DNA from: Pedobacter insulae | GTDB lineage: Bacteria; Bacteroidota; Bacteroidia; Sphingobacteriales; Sphingobacteriaceae | Assembly: GCF_900113525.1 (NCBI RefSeq) | Contig: NZ_FOPP01000003.1 | Span: 186,001-250,000 of the forward strand | Reading direction: 5' to 3' | DNA: 64,000 nt | Shown: in pieces, positions 44,347-53,714 of the stretch | Layout: every line of letters starts with the position of its first letter | Numbering within the stretch: position 1 is the stretch's first letter | Notes under the pieces: model-generated | The model's database searches: none | What the model was told of the DNA's origin: nothing | What the model saw: the letters and a program-made list of their open reading frames with translations, nothing else | Made by a program: the position numbers and the translations under genes

Positions 44347-45825
44347 TTAGGTTTTTGCCTCTCCAAAATTGTTGCTTCTACCTGTTGCATTGATCAATTC
44401 GATGCTTACCACAAATGGCGACGTCGCATTTAAATTAGCTGGCAACTGAATATCATAGTAAATATTTCCATCTCCGCTCATACCCATATCAACAGTGGTT
44501 ATATTAAGCTTTATATTTCCAATTAGCAAAACTGCATTGGCTGGCTTTTGCTTATAACTTCTGGGAATAGCTAGCCGTAACGTTCCATTTACAGGTTTGT
44601 TTATTACCGTAAGGAATAGTTTATTGTCTTTTTTGGTATAATAGCCGTAATCTGGCTTTGGAAGGCCTGCATATTTCGCACCATAAATAGCTGCTCCATT
44701 TACTTTTGTCCATTCGCCCAGTTTAGCTGCCGTGATGCTTTCTTCTGGTCGGATGTTTCCCTTCCCATCCGGACCAAAATTAACGACCAAATTTCCATTC
44801 ATCGATACAGCGTGGAGCAGCATATCAGTTAAATCATGGGCAGTTTTAATATAGGACGATTTCCAGTCTGAATTGTAGCCCCATTGATTGGGTGGTATTG
44901 TCATCACACAATCCCAATCCCTACCCTCCAGCACTTCTATACTTTTTGGTAGTTTCCGTTCCCATCCTTGCTCATAGTCGCCCATCATTTTTCCGTTCGA
45001 GTCAAAGTGGCGTTTACCATTTTCATCTGCACGAAAGCGACTTCCAATAATTAATCCCGGATGAAATGCCCGTAGCTCCTTTTCCAGATCATCGGCAAAC
45101 TTGCTTTGTTTAACCCAGGCAGCATCCCAGGTTCCATCAAACCACAAACCTTTTGTTTTCGGGTAATTGGTTAAAAGCTCAAGCAGCTGGTTTCTGGTAA
45201 ACTGTTTAAAATCTTCATAAGCGAGGCTGTCCTTAGCGGTTTTTGGTACGCCCGATCTATAACCAGGGTGGTTCCAATCTATGATAGAAAAATAGAGATA
45301 AACATCAATTCCCTCGGCATCATACGCATCCACTACTTGTTTTACGATATCCTTTTTATAGGGGGTGTTTGTGATGCTGTAATCCGTGTATTTACTTGGC
45401 CATAAAGAAAATCCATCATGGTGCTTCGTGGTAAAAATCAAATACTTAGCTCCCATATCTTTGGCTTGTTTTGCCCATTTTCTGGCATCGAAAGCTACCG
45501 GGTTAAACTGCTTATACAAATTATCGTAAGTTGCTTGCCAGTTAGCAGGCGCCGAGGCTCCTCCCCATGAACGGATCCATTCTGCAGCTCCATTATAAGA
45601 TTTACCCTCCCAATGTCCGCCCGGAATCGCATATACACCCCAGTGTATAAACTGTCCGAGGCCGTAGCTACGCCAACGTTCCATCATCTCGTCGGTACGG
45701 TTGCCAATTCTATGGCTACCATATTTTAAGGGGATTGTATCTGTTTTGCTTTTTGTTGTCTGTTGGGCATAAGTGCCTCCTGTTGCAAGCACGAGGAGTG
45801 CAATGCCTAAAAATAATCGTTTCAT
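44347..45825 (-). CDS. GH29 alpha-L-fucosidase
   Basis: A 492-residue periplasmic exo-enzyme with a signal peptide (MKRLFLGIALLVLATGGTYAQ). The barrel has the conserved GLGQFIHWGVYAIPGGHWEG, FTTKHHDGFSLWPSKYTDYS (His135, His136, Asp137) and the catalytic nucleophile Asp230 in KGLWFDGTWDA. After the barrel is the usual C-terminal beta-domain. It would cleave terminal alpha-fucose from the glycan imported by this locus. It precedes the GH2 gene by 31 bp on the same strand. Confidence 0.95.
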   Translation of the reverse strand: MKRLFLGIALLVLATGGTYAQQTTKSKTDTIPLKYGSHRIGNRTDEMMERWRSYGLGQFIHWGVYAIPGGHWEGKSYNGAAEWIRSWGGASAPANWQATYDNLYKQFNPVAFDARKWAKQAKDMGAKYLIFTTKHHDGFSLWPSKYTDYSITNTPYKKDIVKQVVDAYDAEGIDVYLYFSIIDWNHPGYRSGVPKTAKDSLAYEDFKQFTRNQLLELLTNYPKTKGLWFDGTWDAAWVKQSKFADDLEKELRAFHPGLIIGSRFRADENGKRHFDSNGKMMGDYEQGWERKLPKSIEVLEGRDWDCVMTIPPNQWGYNSDWKSSYIKTAHDLTDMLLHAVSMNGNLVVNFGPDGKGNIRPEESITAAKLGEWTKVNGAAIYGAKYAGLPKPDYGYYTKKDNKLFLTVINKPVNGTLRLAIPRSYKQKPANAVLLIGNIKLNITTVDMGMSGDGNIYYDIQLPANLNATSPFVVSIELINATGRSNNFGEAKT

Positions 45826-45846
45826 TATGTTTGTGCTTGTATTACG

Positions 45847-47034
45847 CTATAAATACCAATTTTTATACCTTAATAAGGCTTCTAAATAATAATAATCGGC
45901 ATACGTTAGAGGAACATCTACCTCCGAATTGCCGGGCAAAGAGCCAGTGCTGTGCATAAGTAAAAACCCACCATTTTCACCTAAATTTGCGCGATAGGCA
46001 GTAGTTGACAGGGAGGTTAACATTTGCTGGGCGACTGCCACATACTTAGTTCGTTCCTGTTTGCTAGTATATTGGCCCAATTCCAGCAAAGCTGATGCAA
46101 TAATTGCGGCGGCCGAAGCATCTCTATTTGTTTTGGGATCGGGAATGGTTGGGGCATTAAAATCCCAATATGGAACTTTATCTTGGGGCAGATTTGGATG
46201 ATTTAAAATAAATTTTGCGATATTTTTAGCTTGCTTTAAGTAGCGTTTATCTTTAGTAGACCTGAACATGACAAGATAGCCATATAATCCCCATGCCTGT
46301 CCGCGGCTCCATGCCGATTCATCTGCCGCACCCTGTGCGGTTTGTTTTTTTACTACTTCCCCGGTTTGCAGGTTATAATCTATTACATGATAGGAACTAT
46401 AATCATTGCGAAAATGGTTCTTTAATGTTTGGTTAGCGTGTTTAATGGCTATTGCTTTAAATCTCGGATCTCCACCATGATCACTTACCCAGTTCAATAA
46501 TTCCAGGTTCATCATATTATCAATGATCACCGGGCCTCCCCATTTTTTACTGGCGTTCCACGATTGTATCACCTGGGCATTTGGGCGGTAACGGGTACTC
46601 AGCGAAGCCGCAGCCGTATCGACCGTTTTGCGATACGCAGGATCTTTAAGAATACGATAAGCATTCCCAAAGCTACAAAACATCATAAATCCTAAATCGT
46701 GGTTTCCTGTAAAGTGTTTTTCTTTTTCCAGTATATTCAAGCGTCTTTTTGCTTCGCTTAAAATGGCTGTATCGCCGGTATATTCATAAATATACAGCAG
46801 GCTTCCCGGAAAAAAACCGCTGCACCACCATTTAGTATCACTTGTTTCTATTTTACCAGATTGTTGGTAATACGTTTTTGGCATCACCGTTGGTGAAACA
46901 TTTTTAGCTAATACTTTATATTGCTCCCTTGCAAATTGAAACTGATCTTCGATCAATGCTTTCATTTGTTGGTTTTGGGCGATTGCAGTACCGGCCACCA
47001 TACACATTAGCAGGGCTGTTACAAATTTCTTCAT
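45847..47034 (-). CDS. GH88 unsaturated glucuronyl hydrolase
   Basis: A 395-residue (alpha/alpha)6-barrel enzyme with a signal peptide ending AIAQ. The catalytic Asp pair is visible: Asp113 in GNHDLGFM and Asp172 in PVIIDNMMNLELL, with the conserved SAWSRGQAWGLYGYLVMF segment. GH88 enzymes remove the 4,5-unsaturated uronic acid that a polysaccharide lyase leaves at the non-reducing end of a fragment. No lyase gene is found in this window, so the lyase is elsewhere or the enzyme works on another unsaturated uronate. Confidence 0.95.
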   Translation of the reverse strand: MKKFVTALLMCMVAGTAIAQNQQMKALIEDQFQFAREQYKVLAKNVSPTVMPKTYYQQSGKIETSDTKWWCSGFFPGSLLYIYEYTGDTAILSEAKRRLNILEKEKHFTGNHDLGFMMFCSFGNAYRILKDPAYRKTVDTAAASLSTRYRPNAQVIQSWNASKKWGGPVIIDNMMNLELLNWVSDHGGDPRFKAIAIKHANQTLKNHFRNDYSSYHVIDYNLQTGEVVKKQTAQGAADESAWSRGQAWGLYGYLVMFRSTKDKRYLKQAKNIAKFILNHPNLPQDKVPYWDFNAPTIPDPKTNRDASAAAIIASALLELGQYTSKQERTKYVAVAQQMLTSLSTTAYRANLGENGGFLLMHSTGSLPGNSEVDVPLTYADYYYLEALLRYKNWYL

Positions 47035-47035
47035 G

Positions 47036-48643
47036 TTAATCTATATAATTTTGGGGCTGTTTTTTTTCTGTCACAGGCTCGGGATGAAATAAAGGATTCA
47101 TTGGATCATAATAATATAGGCCAGCTTGTTTATATAAGCGCATATGAGTTTTCATTTTCATCATAAACCGATCGCTGCTTTTGTTTTCAACGGTAGTCCA
47201 TGCCGCTTCTGCAAGGGCTGCAATTCGGGGAAATACCAGGTAATCCAATCTTTGTGCGGTAGGCGCAGTTTCTGTCCACAAATTACCCTGAAGCCCTAAG
47301 ATATGCTGACTTTGGGAAGGACTGTCTATAAATTTAAGTGGGTTAAAATCATATACCTGTTGAATAGGATTATATAATTTACCCCATTTACGTCCATATT
47401 GATGTGTGCTATCTTGCACAAAATCAAAATACAAAGGCAAGCGCGGGCATAATACTGTTTGATACTTATTATTCAGCGCTGTTTTTAATTGCTTTACCTG
47501 ATCATGTCGCCACCAAAAGATAACCGTTTGATCGGTAGGTAAACCGGCATCTACCATTTCATCCCAAACCAAAACTTTACTATTCATTTGATAGACCGAA
47601 TCGGCCATTCTCTTCATAAAATAGCGTTCTACAGCCTTATCATCTGCTAAATTTTCACGCTTTCTAAGATCCGCAATTGCCGGATCAACTTTCCATTTTT
47701 CATTTCCATAACTTACTTCATCACCACCTAGATGAATTAAACCTGCCGGGAATAAGACGTTTGTTTCCTTTACGATGTTGGTGAGATATTGATAAGTAGT
47801 TTCTTTACCGGGGTTAAAAGTGAATTCGGGATGTGCTTTTGAACCGCCTCCAGAGTGCTCTGGATATGCCATATTGGCCGCTGTTGCATGGCCAGGCATA
47901 TCGATTTCAGGAATTACCGTGATAAAACGATCCGCAGCATAGCTTACAATTTCTTTAATATCGTTCTGTGTATAATACTGTGCGGGCGCATTGGGATTGA
48001 GATAATTTCCAATACCCCCTATCAATGATAATTTTGGGTATTTCTTTATTTCTAAACGCCAACCTGGCTCATCGGTAAGATGCCAATGAAAACGGTTTAA
48101 TTTGTAAAACGCCATCCAATCTAAGATCTCCTTTACCTTTTCTTTTCCATAAAATGCACGGGATTCATCAAGCATTAAACCTCTCCAGGCATATGCAGGC
48201 TGATCAGTGATCGACAATGCAGGAATGGCTAATGTCTTGTTCCCTGGTTTGGCTGTTCTAACTAACTGTAAAAAAGTAGTGATCCCATAAAAGATCCCTG
48301 CTTCTGTAGGCGCAGAAATGATTACTTTATGGTTGGTAATGCTTAGCTTATATGCTTCTTCATTAATTTTATTTTTACCCTTATTGGTGAGCGACAAATA
48401 AATACCCGGACTTTCGGATTGAGCAACAGCATTTAGGCTCAATTTTCCAAATGTTTGCAGTTCATTCCGTAAGTACCAACTCAACTTTTGCAGCTGTTGT
48501 TGCGGCGCAACGATTACTGTTGTCGGGCTTAAAACAAAACTGCCTTCATTTTGCTCAAAACTATTGGGCATTGGAATAAGTTGCTGCTGTGCAAGGGCCT
48601 CAAAGCTGAGGAATGTGAATAGGAGTTGATAAATTAATTTCAT
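47036..48643 (-). CDS. GH20 beta-N-acetylhexosaminidase
   Basis: A 535-residue enzyme with a signal peptide (MKLIYQLLFTFLSFEALAQ), an N-terminal GH20b domain and the TIM barrel. The catalytic Asp308-Glu309 pair lies in GLIHLGGDEVSYGNEKW, and FHWHLTDEPGWR and VIPEIDMPGHATAA are intact. It releases terminal GlcNAc or GalNAc by substrate-assisted catalysis. It is the first of the four glycosidase genes and separated from the sus genes by a 161-bp gap with a hairpin. The product could feed the GlcNAc-kinase-like proteins encoded at 31714 and 34406. Confidence 0.96.
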   Translation of the reverse strand: MKLIYQLLFTFLSFEALAQQQLIPMPNSFEQNEGSFVLSPTTVIVAPQQQLQKLSWYLRNELQTFGKLSLNAVAQSESPGIYLSLTNKGKNKINEEAYKLSITNHKVIISAPTEAGIFYGITTFLQLVRTAKPGNKTLAIPALSITDQPAYAWRGLMLDESRAFYGKEKVKEILDWMAFYKLNRFHWHLTDEPGWRLEIKKYPKLSLIGGIGNYLNPNAPAQYYTQNDIKEIVSYAADRFITVIPEIDMPGHATAANMAYPEHSGGGSKAHPEFTFNPGKETTYQYLTNIVKETNVLFPAGLIHLGGDEVSYGNEKWKVDPAIADLRKRENLADDKAVERYFMKRMADSVYQMNSKVLVWDEMVDAGLPTDQTVIFWWRHDQVKQLKTALNNKYQTVLCPRLPLYFDFVQDSTHQYGRKWGKLYNPIQQVYDFNPLKFIDSPSQSQHILGLQGNLWTETAPTAQRLDYLVFPRIAALAEAAWTTVENKSSDRFMMKMKTHMRLYKQAGLYYYDPMNPLFHPEPVTEKKQPQNYID

Positions 48644-48733
48644 TTATAATACTTTGTGCTTGAAAATTCATATGGGTCCAACTTCTTAAAAATACATAAA
48701 TAATTTTCTTTTAGAGATAACGTAACCGTTTTC

Positions 48734-48769
48734 CTAATGTTGGGGCGGGCATCCGCCAGCCCCCATTAG
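48734..48769. terminator. Hairpin between the sus genes and the glycosidase genes
   Basis: CTAATG-TT-GGGGC (48734-48746) can pair with GCCCC-CATTAG (48759-48769) with a two-base bulge, in the gap between the SusD gene (48805) and the GH20 gene (48643). It may partly end the sus transcript, giving more SusC/SusD than enzymes, or be an RNA-stability element. Confidence 0.55.
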
Positions 48770-48804
48770 TTCCGCAACTAACCACTTAACTACGTATTCT
48801 TTTT

Positions 48805-50571
48805 TTACCAGCCGGGATTTTGAATTAAGGTGGCCGACTTATCAATTTCGCTTTGCGGTATTGGGGCGAGGTAGGCCCTTGTTTGCCAGTTTACCGCAAG
48901 TGCTACTCTTCTTTCATAGGAGTAAGTACCATTTAGTTCTTTTGTAATATAATTACTGAATATATTGGTTGCTTCAGTAACTTCAGCAGTTTTCCATCTG
49001 CGGGTATCATACCAAAAATGGCCTTCCATCAAAAATTCGGCTACATAATCTTGTTGAATTATTTTTCTTAATCCCTCTTTGGCAATCCCCATCACAATGC
49101 CATACCTGCCATCAGCACCTGGTTCAATACCGGCTCTTTTACGAACCTGGTTCAGTATGGACACTGCATTCTCGGTTTGGCCAACTTCATTTAATGCTTC
49201 AGCATAACCCATCAAAATCTCTGCATACCTCATCACTGGGAGTGCTCGTTGGATTGAACTACTGGTAACTGTTGAATCATTGGCCATTTTACGCGAATAG
49301 TATCCAGTTTTGGTATAATATGCTTGAATGCCATCGGCAGAAATTGCATTGCTTGCTTTGTTGAAGTATATATCTACCGGCACGAGTGTGGTACCGTTTC
49401 CACTTTTCCAAATTGGGGCCTGATTATAGATAATAGAATAATTAAATCTTGGATCCCTGTTTTCAAAGGGCTTATCAGGATTATATCCAGAAGTGGGATC
49501 ATTGATTGCCTTACCATTTTTCATTCCAAAATATTGAACCGCATTATCGGTGGGATTACTATACCCACCACCGCTTCCGGCCCGACTTCTCGGAAAACGT
49601 GCAGACTCTAACGAAGTTCCATTAGAAACAATAAAAGGGATGATGTGTTCAGTGGTTTTTCTGCCTTTGATAGCGAACTTCCAGAAACCATGCCCTGGTC
49701 TGGTAGTATTGTCCTCCACCAAACTATATTCATTTAAATCTATTACTGCTTTCATCGCATCTGCAGCTTTTTGCCATAGCGATTCGTTGTAAGTAGCAGA
49801 ATAGGTTACATAAGGCAAAAGTGCAGCGTTTGTTGAATGAGAATTACCATTGAATAAGGGGCTTGCTGCGATGAGCAAAATTCTGGCTTTTAAAGCCAGT
49901 GCTGCTCCTTTAGTGGCGTGACCATATTCAGAACCATCTTGTTGCAATGCACTCGGAAGGTCCTTTGCCGCATCATCCAGTTCATTGACAATATAATCTA
50001 CACACTCTTTGTAGGTATTTCGCTTAGAGATTAACACATCTTCAACATTTAGTGTTTCATTAGGCATAATTTGCACACCACCGTAGAAACGAACTAGGCC
50101 TACATAAAAGAATGCACGCAAATATCTGGCTTCTGCCATCAATACTGTTTTGCGTTGCGGAGATAAGGGTGTAGCTCCAGCTTTTTGCATAAATAAAGTA
50201 GCTTGCCTAATTTTTTTATAGTAGGTAGTCCAATAATTGTTAAGCGCATAATTTGACGCAGAATAGGTGCCTGCCATTAGCCCTTGTTGCGGAGCACTAT
50301 AATAACTAATCGCTAATGTTGTTTGCTCATCAAAGCAAGCATAGTCGTTGGAGCCAGGCGATGTAATGGTCGAATACCGATAAGGAACAACATCTTGTCC
50401 GGTATAGGCATACATGTCATTTATAAACCCTACAGTCAAGGCACTATCTGCAAACACCCTTTCTTCGGTTAATGTTTCCGTTTTACGATCTAGAAAGCCT
50501 ACTTTTTTGCAAGATGAAAACGCTATTATTGTTGCTACAACAATAAAAAGAATTGAAAATTTGTATTTCAT
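48805..50571 (-). CDS. SusD/RagB-family lipoprotein (locus 2, pair A)
   Basis: A 588-residue lipoprotein with a signal ending IIAFSSC-KKVG. The SusD-like N-terminal region (MAEARYLRAFFYVGLVRFYG) and C-terminal region (FLMEGHFWYDTRRWKTAEV, YLAPIPQSEIDKSATLIQNPGW) are typical. It would bind the target glycan and close the SusC barrel of the preceding gene (stop-to-start gap 11 nt). It is longer than its counterpart in locus 1, which suggests a different glycan. Confidence 0.95.
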   Translation of the reverse strand: MKYKFSILFIVVATIIAFSSCKKVGFLDRKTETLTEERVFADSALTVGFINDMYAYTGQDVVPYRYSTITSPGSNDYACFDEQTTLAISYYSAPQQGLMAGTYSASNYALNNYWTTYYKKIRQATLFMQKAGATPLSPQRKTVLMAEARYLRAFFYVGLVRFYGGVQIMPNETLNVEDVLISKRNTYKECVDYIVNELDDAAKDLPSALQQDGSEYGHATKGAALALKARILLIAASPLFNGNSHSTNAALLPYVTYSATYNESLWQKAADAMKAVIDLNEYSLVEDNTTRPGHGFWKFAIKGRKTTEHIIPFIVSNGTSLESARFPRSRAGSGGGYSNPTDNAVQYFGMKNGKAINDPTSGYNPDKPFENRDPRFNYSIIYNQAPIWKSGNGTTLVPVDIYFNKASNAISADGIQAYYTKTGYYSRKMANDSTVTSSSIQRALPVMRYAEILMGYAEALNEVGQTENAVSILNQVRKRAGIEPGADGRYGIVMGIAKEGLRKIIQQDYVAEFLMEGHFWYDTRRWKTAEVTEATNIFSNYITKELNGTYSYERRVALAVNWQTRAYLAPIPQSEIDKSATLIQNPGW

Positions 50572-50582
50572 GATAATGCTAA

Positions 50583-53500
50583 TTATAATCCGAATTGAAT
50601 TCCAAAATTTATAATACGTTGCTGGGGATACTCGTTGATATCGCCAATATTGGTCGTTGATGAGGAACCTGTTGCAGATTCCGGATCAATGAATACAGGC
50701 AATGCGTTGTAAACCAATCCTAAGTTATACCCATTTGCATAGATCCTAATATTATCGAGGTGTAGTTTTTTGGCCATCGATTTTGGCAACCTGTATCCAA
50801 CTTCCAAACTTTTCCATCGCACATAATCTCCTCTTTGAGTCCAGTAGGTAGAATAAACCCCGTTTTGCGACCCACTTCCCGATAGTACAGGAAATGTGGC
50901 ATTAGCTCCTGTAATAGGTGTCCACCTACCTAAATTGTAGGGAATAGATTGATTTTCAGGACGGCTATAGCTGATTAATCCACGTTGTGTATTGATAAAA
51001 TAATTGAATGAACTTTGGAATAGGGCGCTTACATCAAACCCTTTAAAGGAGAAACCTAGGGTTAAGCCTGCTATAAATTCTGGCTGGTTGGTGCCTAAAT
51101 AACCCATATCGTATTGATTTATTACTCCGTCGTCATTTAGGTCTACCAATTTAACACCTCCTAGATTTAAATTGCTCAAAGGCGTTGCTGTTAAAAGCTT
51201 CGGACTATTATACAGGTCATATAAGCTATTATAAAATCCGTCGGCTTTATATCCGAACAATGCGCCCACAGGTTTCCCGGTTAACCCTAACCAAGGGAAT
51301 CTAGCGGTACCTTCATCTCTAAACACCACCTTGTTTTCTGCGTGACTTATTTGGCCCCTTACAAAGTACGATAGTTTATTTGCGAATGCATTATCTCGAT
51401 AGTTTACTTCGAATTCGTAACCTTTATTTTCAACGATACCCAAATTTACAGTTGGCAAACTCGCTCCAAATGCGGAGGCGATCGAAGAACGGGTGGTTAA
51501 AATATCTTCCCTACGTTTTTTAAAGAAATCTGCAGTAAATGATAATTTCCCCTTGAACATTTTAATATCCACTCCAATATTGGCATCTTTCTGCGTTTCC
51601 CAGGTGATTTCATTGTTCTCTAAGGTTGGCTCAATTATTCCAGGTGATGCAGAATTGGTAGTTTCTCCAAAAATATAACCCTTACCGCTGCCTGATACGT
51701 AGGTTTTAGAGAAGGCATATACGCTTGTTCCAATGCCATCATTACCTACTAAGCCGTAAGACGCTCTAATTTTTAAGTTATCGATGAACTTGATATTATT
51801 CTTGAAAAAAGGCTCCTCGCTAATGTTATATCCAACACTTACAGAAGGGAAAAAACCATATTTCTTGCTAGATTGAAACCTGTCAGACCCATTGTAAGCA
51901 CCGTTAAAATCAACTAAATACTTTTGCTTATAATCATAGCTTACGCGACCGGTTACACCTCGTACATTATAGGGCTCTGCTGCATTGCTAGCCAATGTAG
52001 TTTGGTTTAGCAAACCCATTGCACTAACATTATGGTTGCTAAAACTCCTGTTATATTTAAGAGACGCTTGAACATTTACCAGTCTGTTTGTACTTGACAG
52101 ACCTCCTGTTCGTGACAGTTTGCCCAAACGATAAACATCATTGTAAACAGGAGAATAAGCGCCTAAGAAAGCATCCCAGTAAAAGATAGGAAATTCTGTA
52201 TAAGTACGTTTTAATGAGCGGTTAAAGTTATAGTCGCTCGCGTAAGATACCAAAGCGTTTGCGGATAAGCCTTTGGTAATAAAATCCAATTTATGATTTA
52301 TCTGTGATACAAAACTTAGGTTATTTGAATAGTCTCTACTGTAGCCAGACCAGCGCAAATTAGCAACCGGGTTAATTTTGGTCGTTCCACTTGTAGAACC
52401 TCCATAAGTACCATTTTCATTAAGCAATGGGTAGCCAAAAGCAGATAACTGTCCATTCCATAAATACTGTAAGGTAGCTGCCCCCCCATTTCCAGGAGCG
52501 TCATTTGGCGAATTTGTTACGCCAAATCGGCCTGATAAATCGAAGCGGATATGCAAATCCTTATTAGGATTAAGATCTACATTGGAGCGAAAATTATATC
52601 GATCAAAATTATAGTTGCCATTATACCCTTCGTTTTTACTAAAATCTTTATACATACCTCCTTGGTTAAAGTATCCTAACGAAACAAAGTATTTTGTTTG
52701 CTGTGTACCACCACTGATATCAAAGTTGCTTCGATTTTGAATACTATTTTTCAAGGTTAGCTCGTCCCACCAATTTACATATGGGAAGTTATATGGATCA
52801 TCATTTAACCTATATCGTTCGAGATTATCGCCACTAAAAAATTTAGGATATTGCGTAGCTGGATCAAGGTATTGCTGAGCCGTCCATTCTTGCAGCAATG
52901 CCAAGGTTTCATAAGAATTGTTGGTCTTCAAGTTCATGGTTGAGCTATTTAAACCCGTTTCTTGGCGAAACGTTAACTGAGGTTTTCCGGTCTGCCCTCT
53001 TCGAGTTCTAATTACAATTACTCCGTTTGCGCCACGTACCCCATAAACTGCAGTTGTTGAGGCATCTTTTAAAATAGTTAAGCTCTCTATTTCATTTTGA
53101 TCCAACATACTAATTTGGTCTGGAGTTACCTCAATATCGTCGACTACAATAAGTGGCGTAGTTGTACCTTGATAAGTACTCACCCCTCTAATTTGAAAGT
53201 TAGCTCCATCTCTACCTGGCTGCCCACTTCGTTGCTGTGAGAAAAACCCAGGTAAACGACCAGCCAGTGAGTTTTGAATACTTGATGTTGGCGATTGACG
53301 AAGCTCTAGTCCGGTTATGGAACTCGCTGCACCGGTATTGGTTAGTTTTTTTACCTTTTCACCAAATCCTAGTACAACAATCTCTTCTAAACCTTTGGCA
53401 TCTTCTTCCAGCAGAATTTGAATAGGTTCATTATCGGTTATTTTTAACTCTTTTGTTAAAAATCCGATAGATTTAATCACAATGATCTTAGCACTTCCCT

Positions 53501-53696
53501 TTAAGGTTAAAGAGAAATTTCCATTTTCGTCGGCACTCGTTCCATTTGATGTAAAATCCTTCTCAAAAATACCTGCACCCGGAACTGGTCCGCGTGCATC
53601 GCGTATCGTACCTGTTATCTTCTGCCCGGCTTGACTGTATGCCGGTAAAGTAAATGCGGTAAGAATGAGGATAAGATATAATATATTTGTTTTCAT
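50583..53696 (-). CDS. SusC-family TonB-dependent transporter (locus 2, pair A)
   Basis: A 1037-residue transporter with a signal peptide ending AYSQ, a CarboxypepD_reg-like domain (about 27-95, KITGTIRDARGPVPGAGI), the motif EEIVVLGFGEK, the plug (FQIRGVSTYQGTTTPLIVVD, VYGVRGANGVIVIRTRRG) and the long barrel ending NFGIQFGL. There is no secretin/TonB short N-terminal signalling domain, so regulation by the ECF/FecR pair is not expected. It is partnered with the SusD at 48805. Confidence 0.96.
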   Translation of the reverse strand: MKTNILYLILILTAFTLPAYSQAGQKITGTIRDARGPVPGAGIFEKDFTSNGTSADENGNFSLTLKGSAKIIVIKSIGFLTKELKITDNEPIQILLEEDAKGLEEIVVLGFGEKVKKLTNTGAASSITGLELRQSPTSSIQNSLAGRLPGFFSQQRSGQPGRDGANFQIRGVSTYQGTTTPLIVVDDIEVTPDQISMLDQNEIESLTILKDASTTAVYGVRGANGVIVIRTRRGQTGKPQLTFRQETGLNSSTMNLKTNNSYETLALLQEWTAQQYLDPATQYPKFFSGDNLERYRLNDDPYNFPYVNWWDELTLKNSIQNRSNFDISGGTQQTKYFVSLGYFNQGGMYKDFSKNEGYNGNYNFDRYNFRSNVDLNPNKDLHIRFDLSGRFGVTNSPNDAPGNGGAATLQYLWNGQLSAFGYPLLNENGTYGGSTSGTTKINPVANLRWSGYSRDYSNNLSFVSQINHKLDFITKGLSANALVSYASDYNFNRSLKRTYTEFPIFYWDAFLGAYSPVYNDVYRLGKLSRTGGLSSTNRLVNVQASLKYNRSFSNHNVSAMGLLNQTTLASNAAEPYNVRGVTGRVSYDYKQKYLVDFNGAYNGSDRFQSSKKYGFFPSVSVGYNISEEPFFKNNIKFIDNLKIRASYGLVGNDGIGTSVYAFSKTYVSGSGKGYIFGETTNSASPGIIEPTLENNEITWETQKDANIGVDIKMFKGKLSFTADFFKKRREDILTTRSSIASAFGASLPTVNLGIVENKGYEFEVNYRDNAFANKLSYFVRGQISHAENKVVFRDEGTARFPWLGLTGKPVGALFGYKADGFYNSLYDLYNSPKLLTATPLSNLNLGGVKLVDLNDDGVINQYDMGYLGTNQPEFIAGLTLGFSFKGFDVSALFQSSFNYFINTQRGLISYSRPENQSIPYNLGRWTPITGANATFPVLSGSGSQNGVYSTYWTQRGDYVRWKSLEVGYRLPKSMAKKLHLDNIRIYANGYNLGLVYNALPVFIDPESATGSSSTTNIGDINEYPQQRIINFGIQFGL

Positions 53697-53714
53697 CTTC
53701 TTCTATTTTATGAA

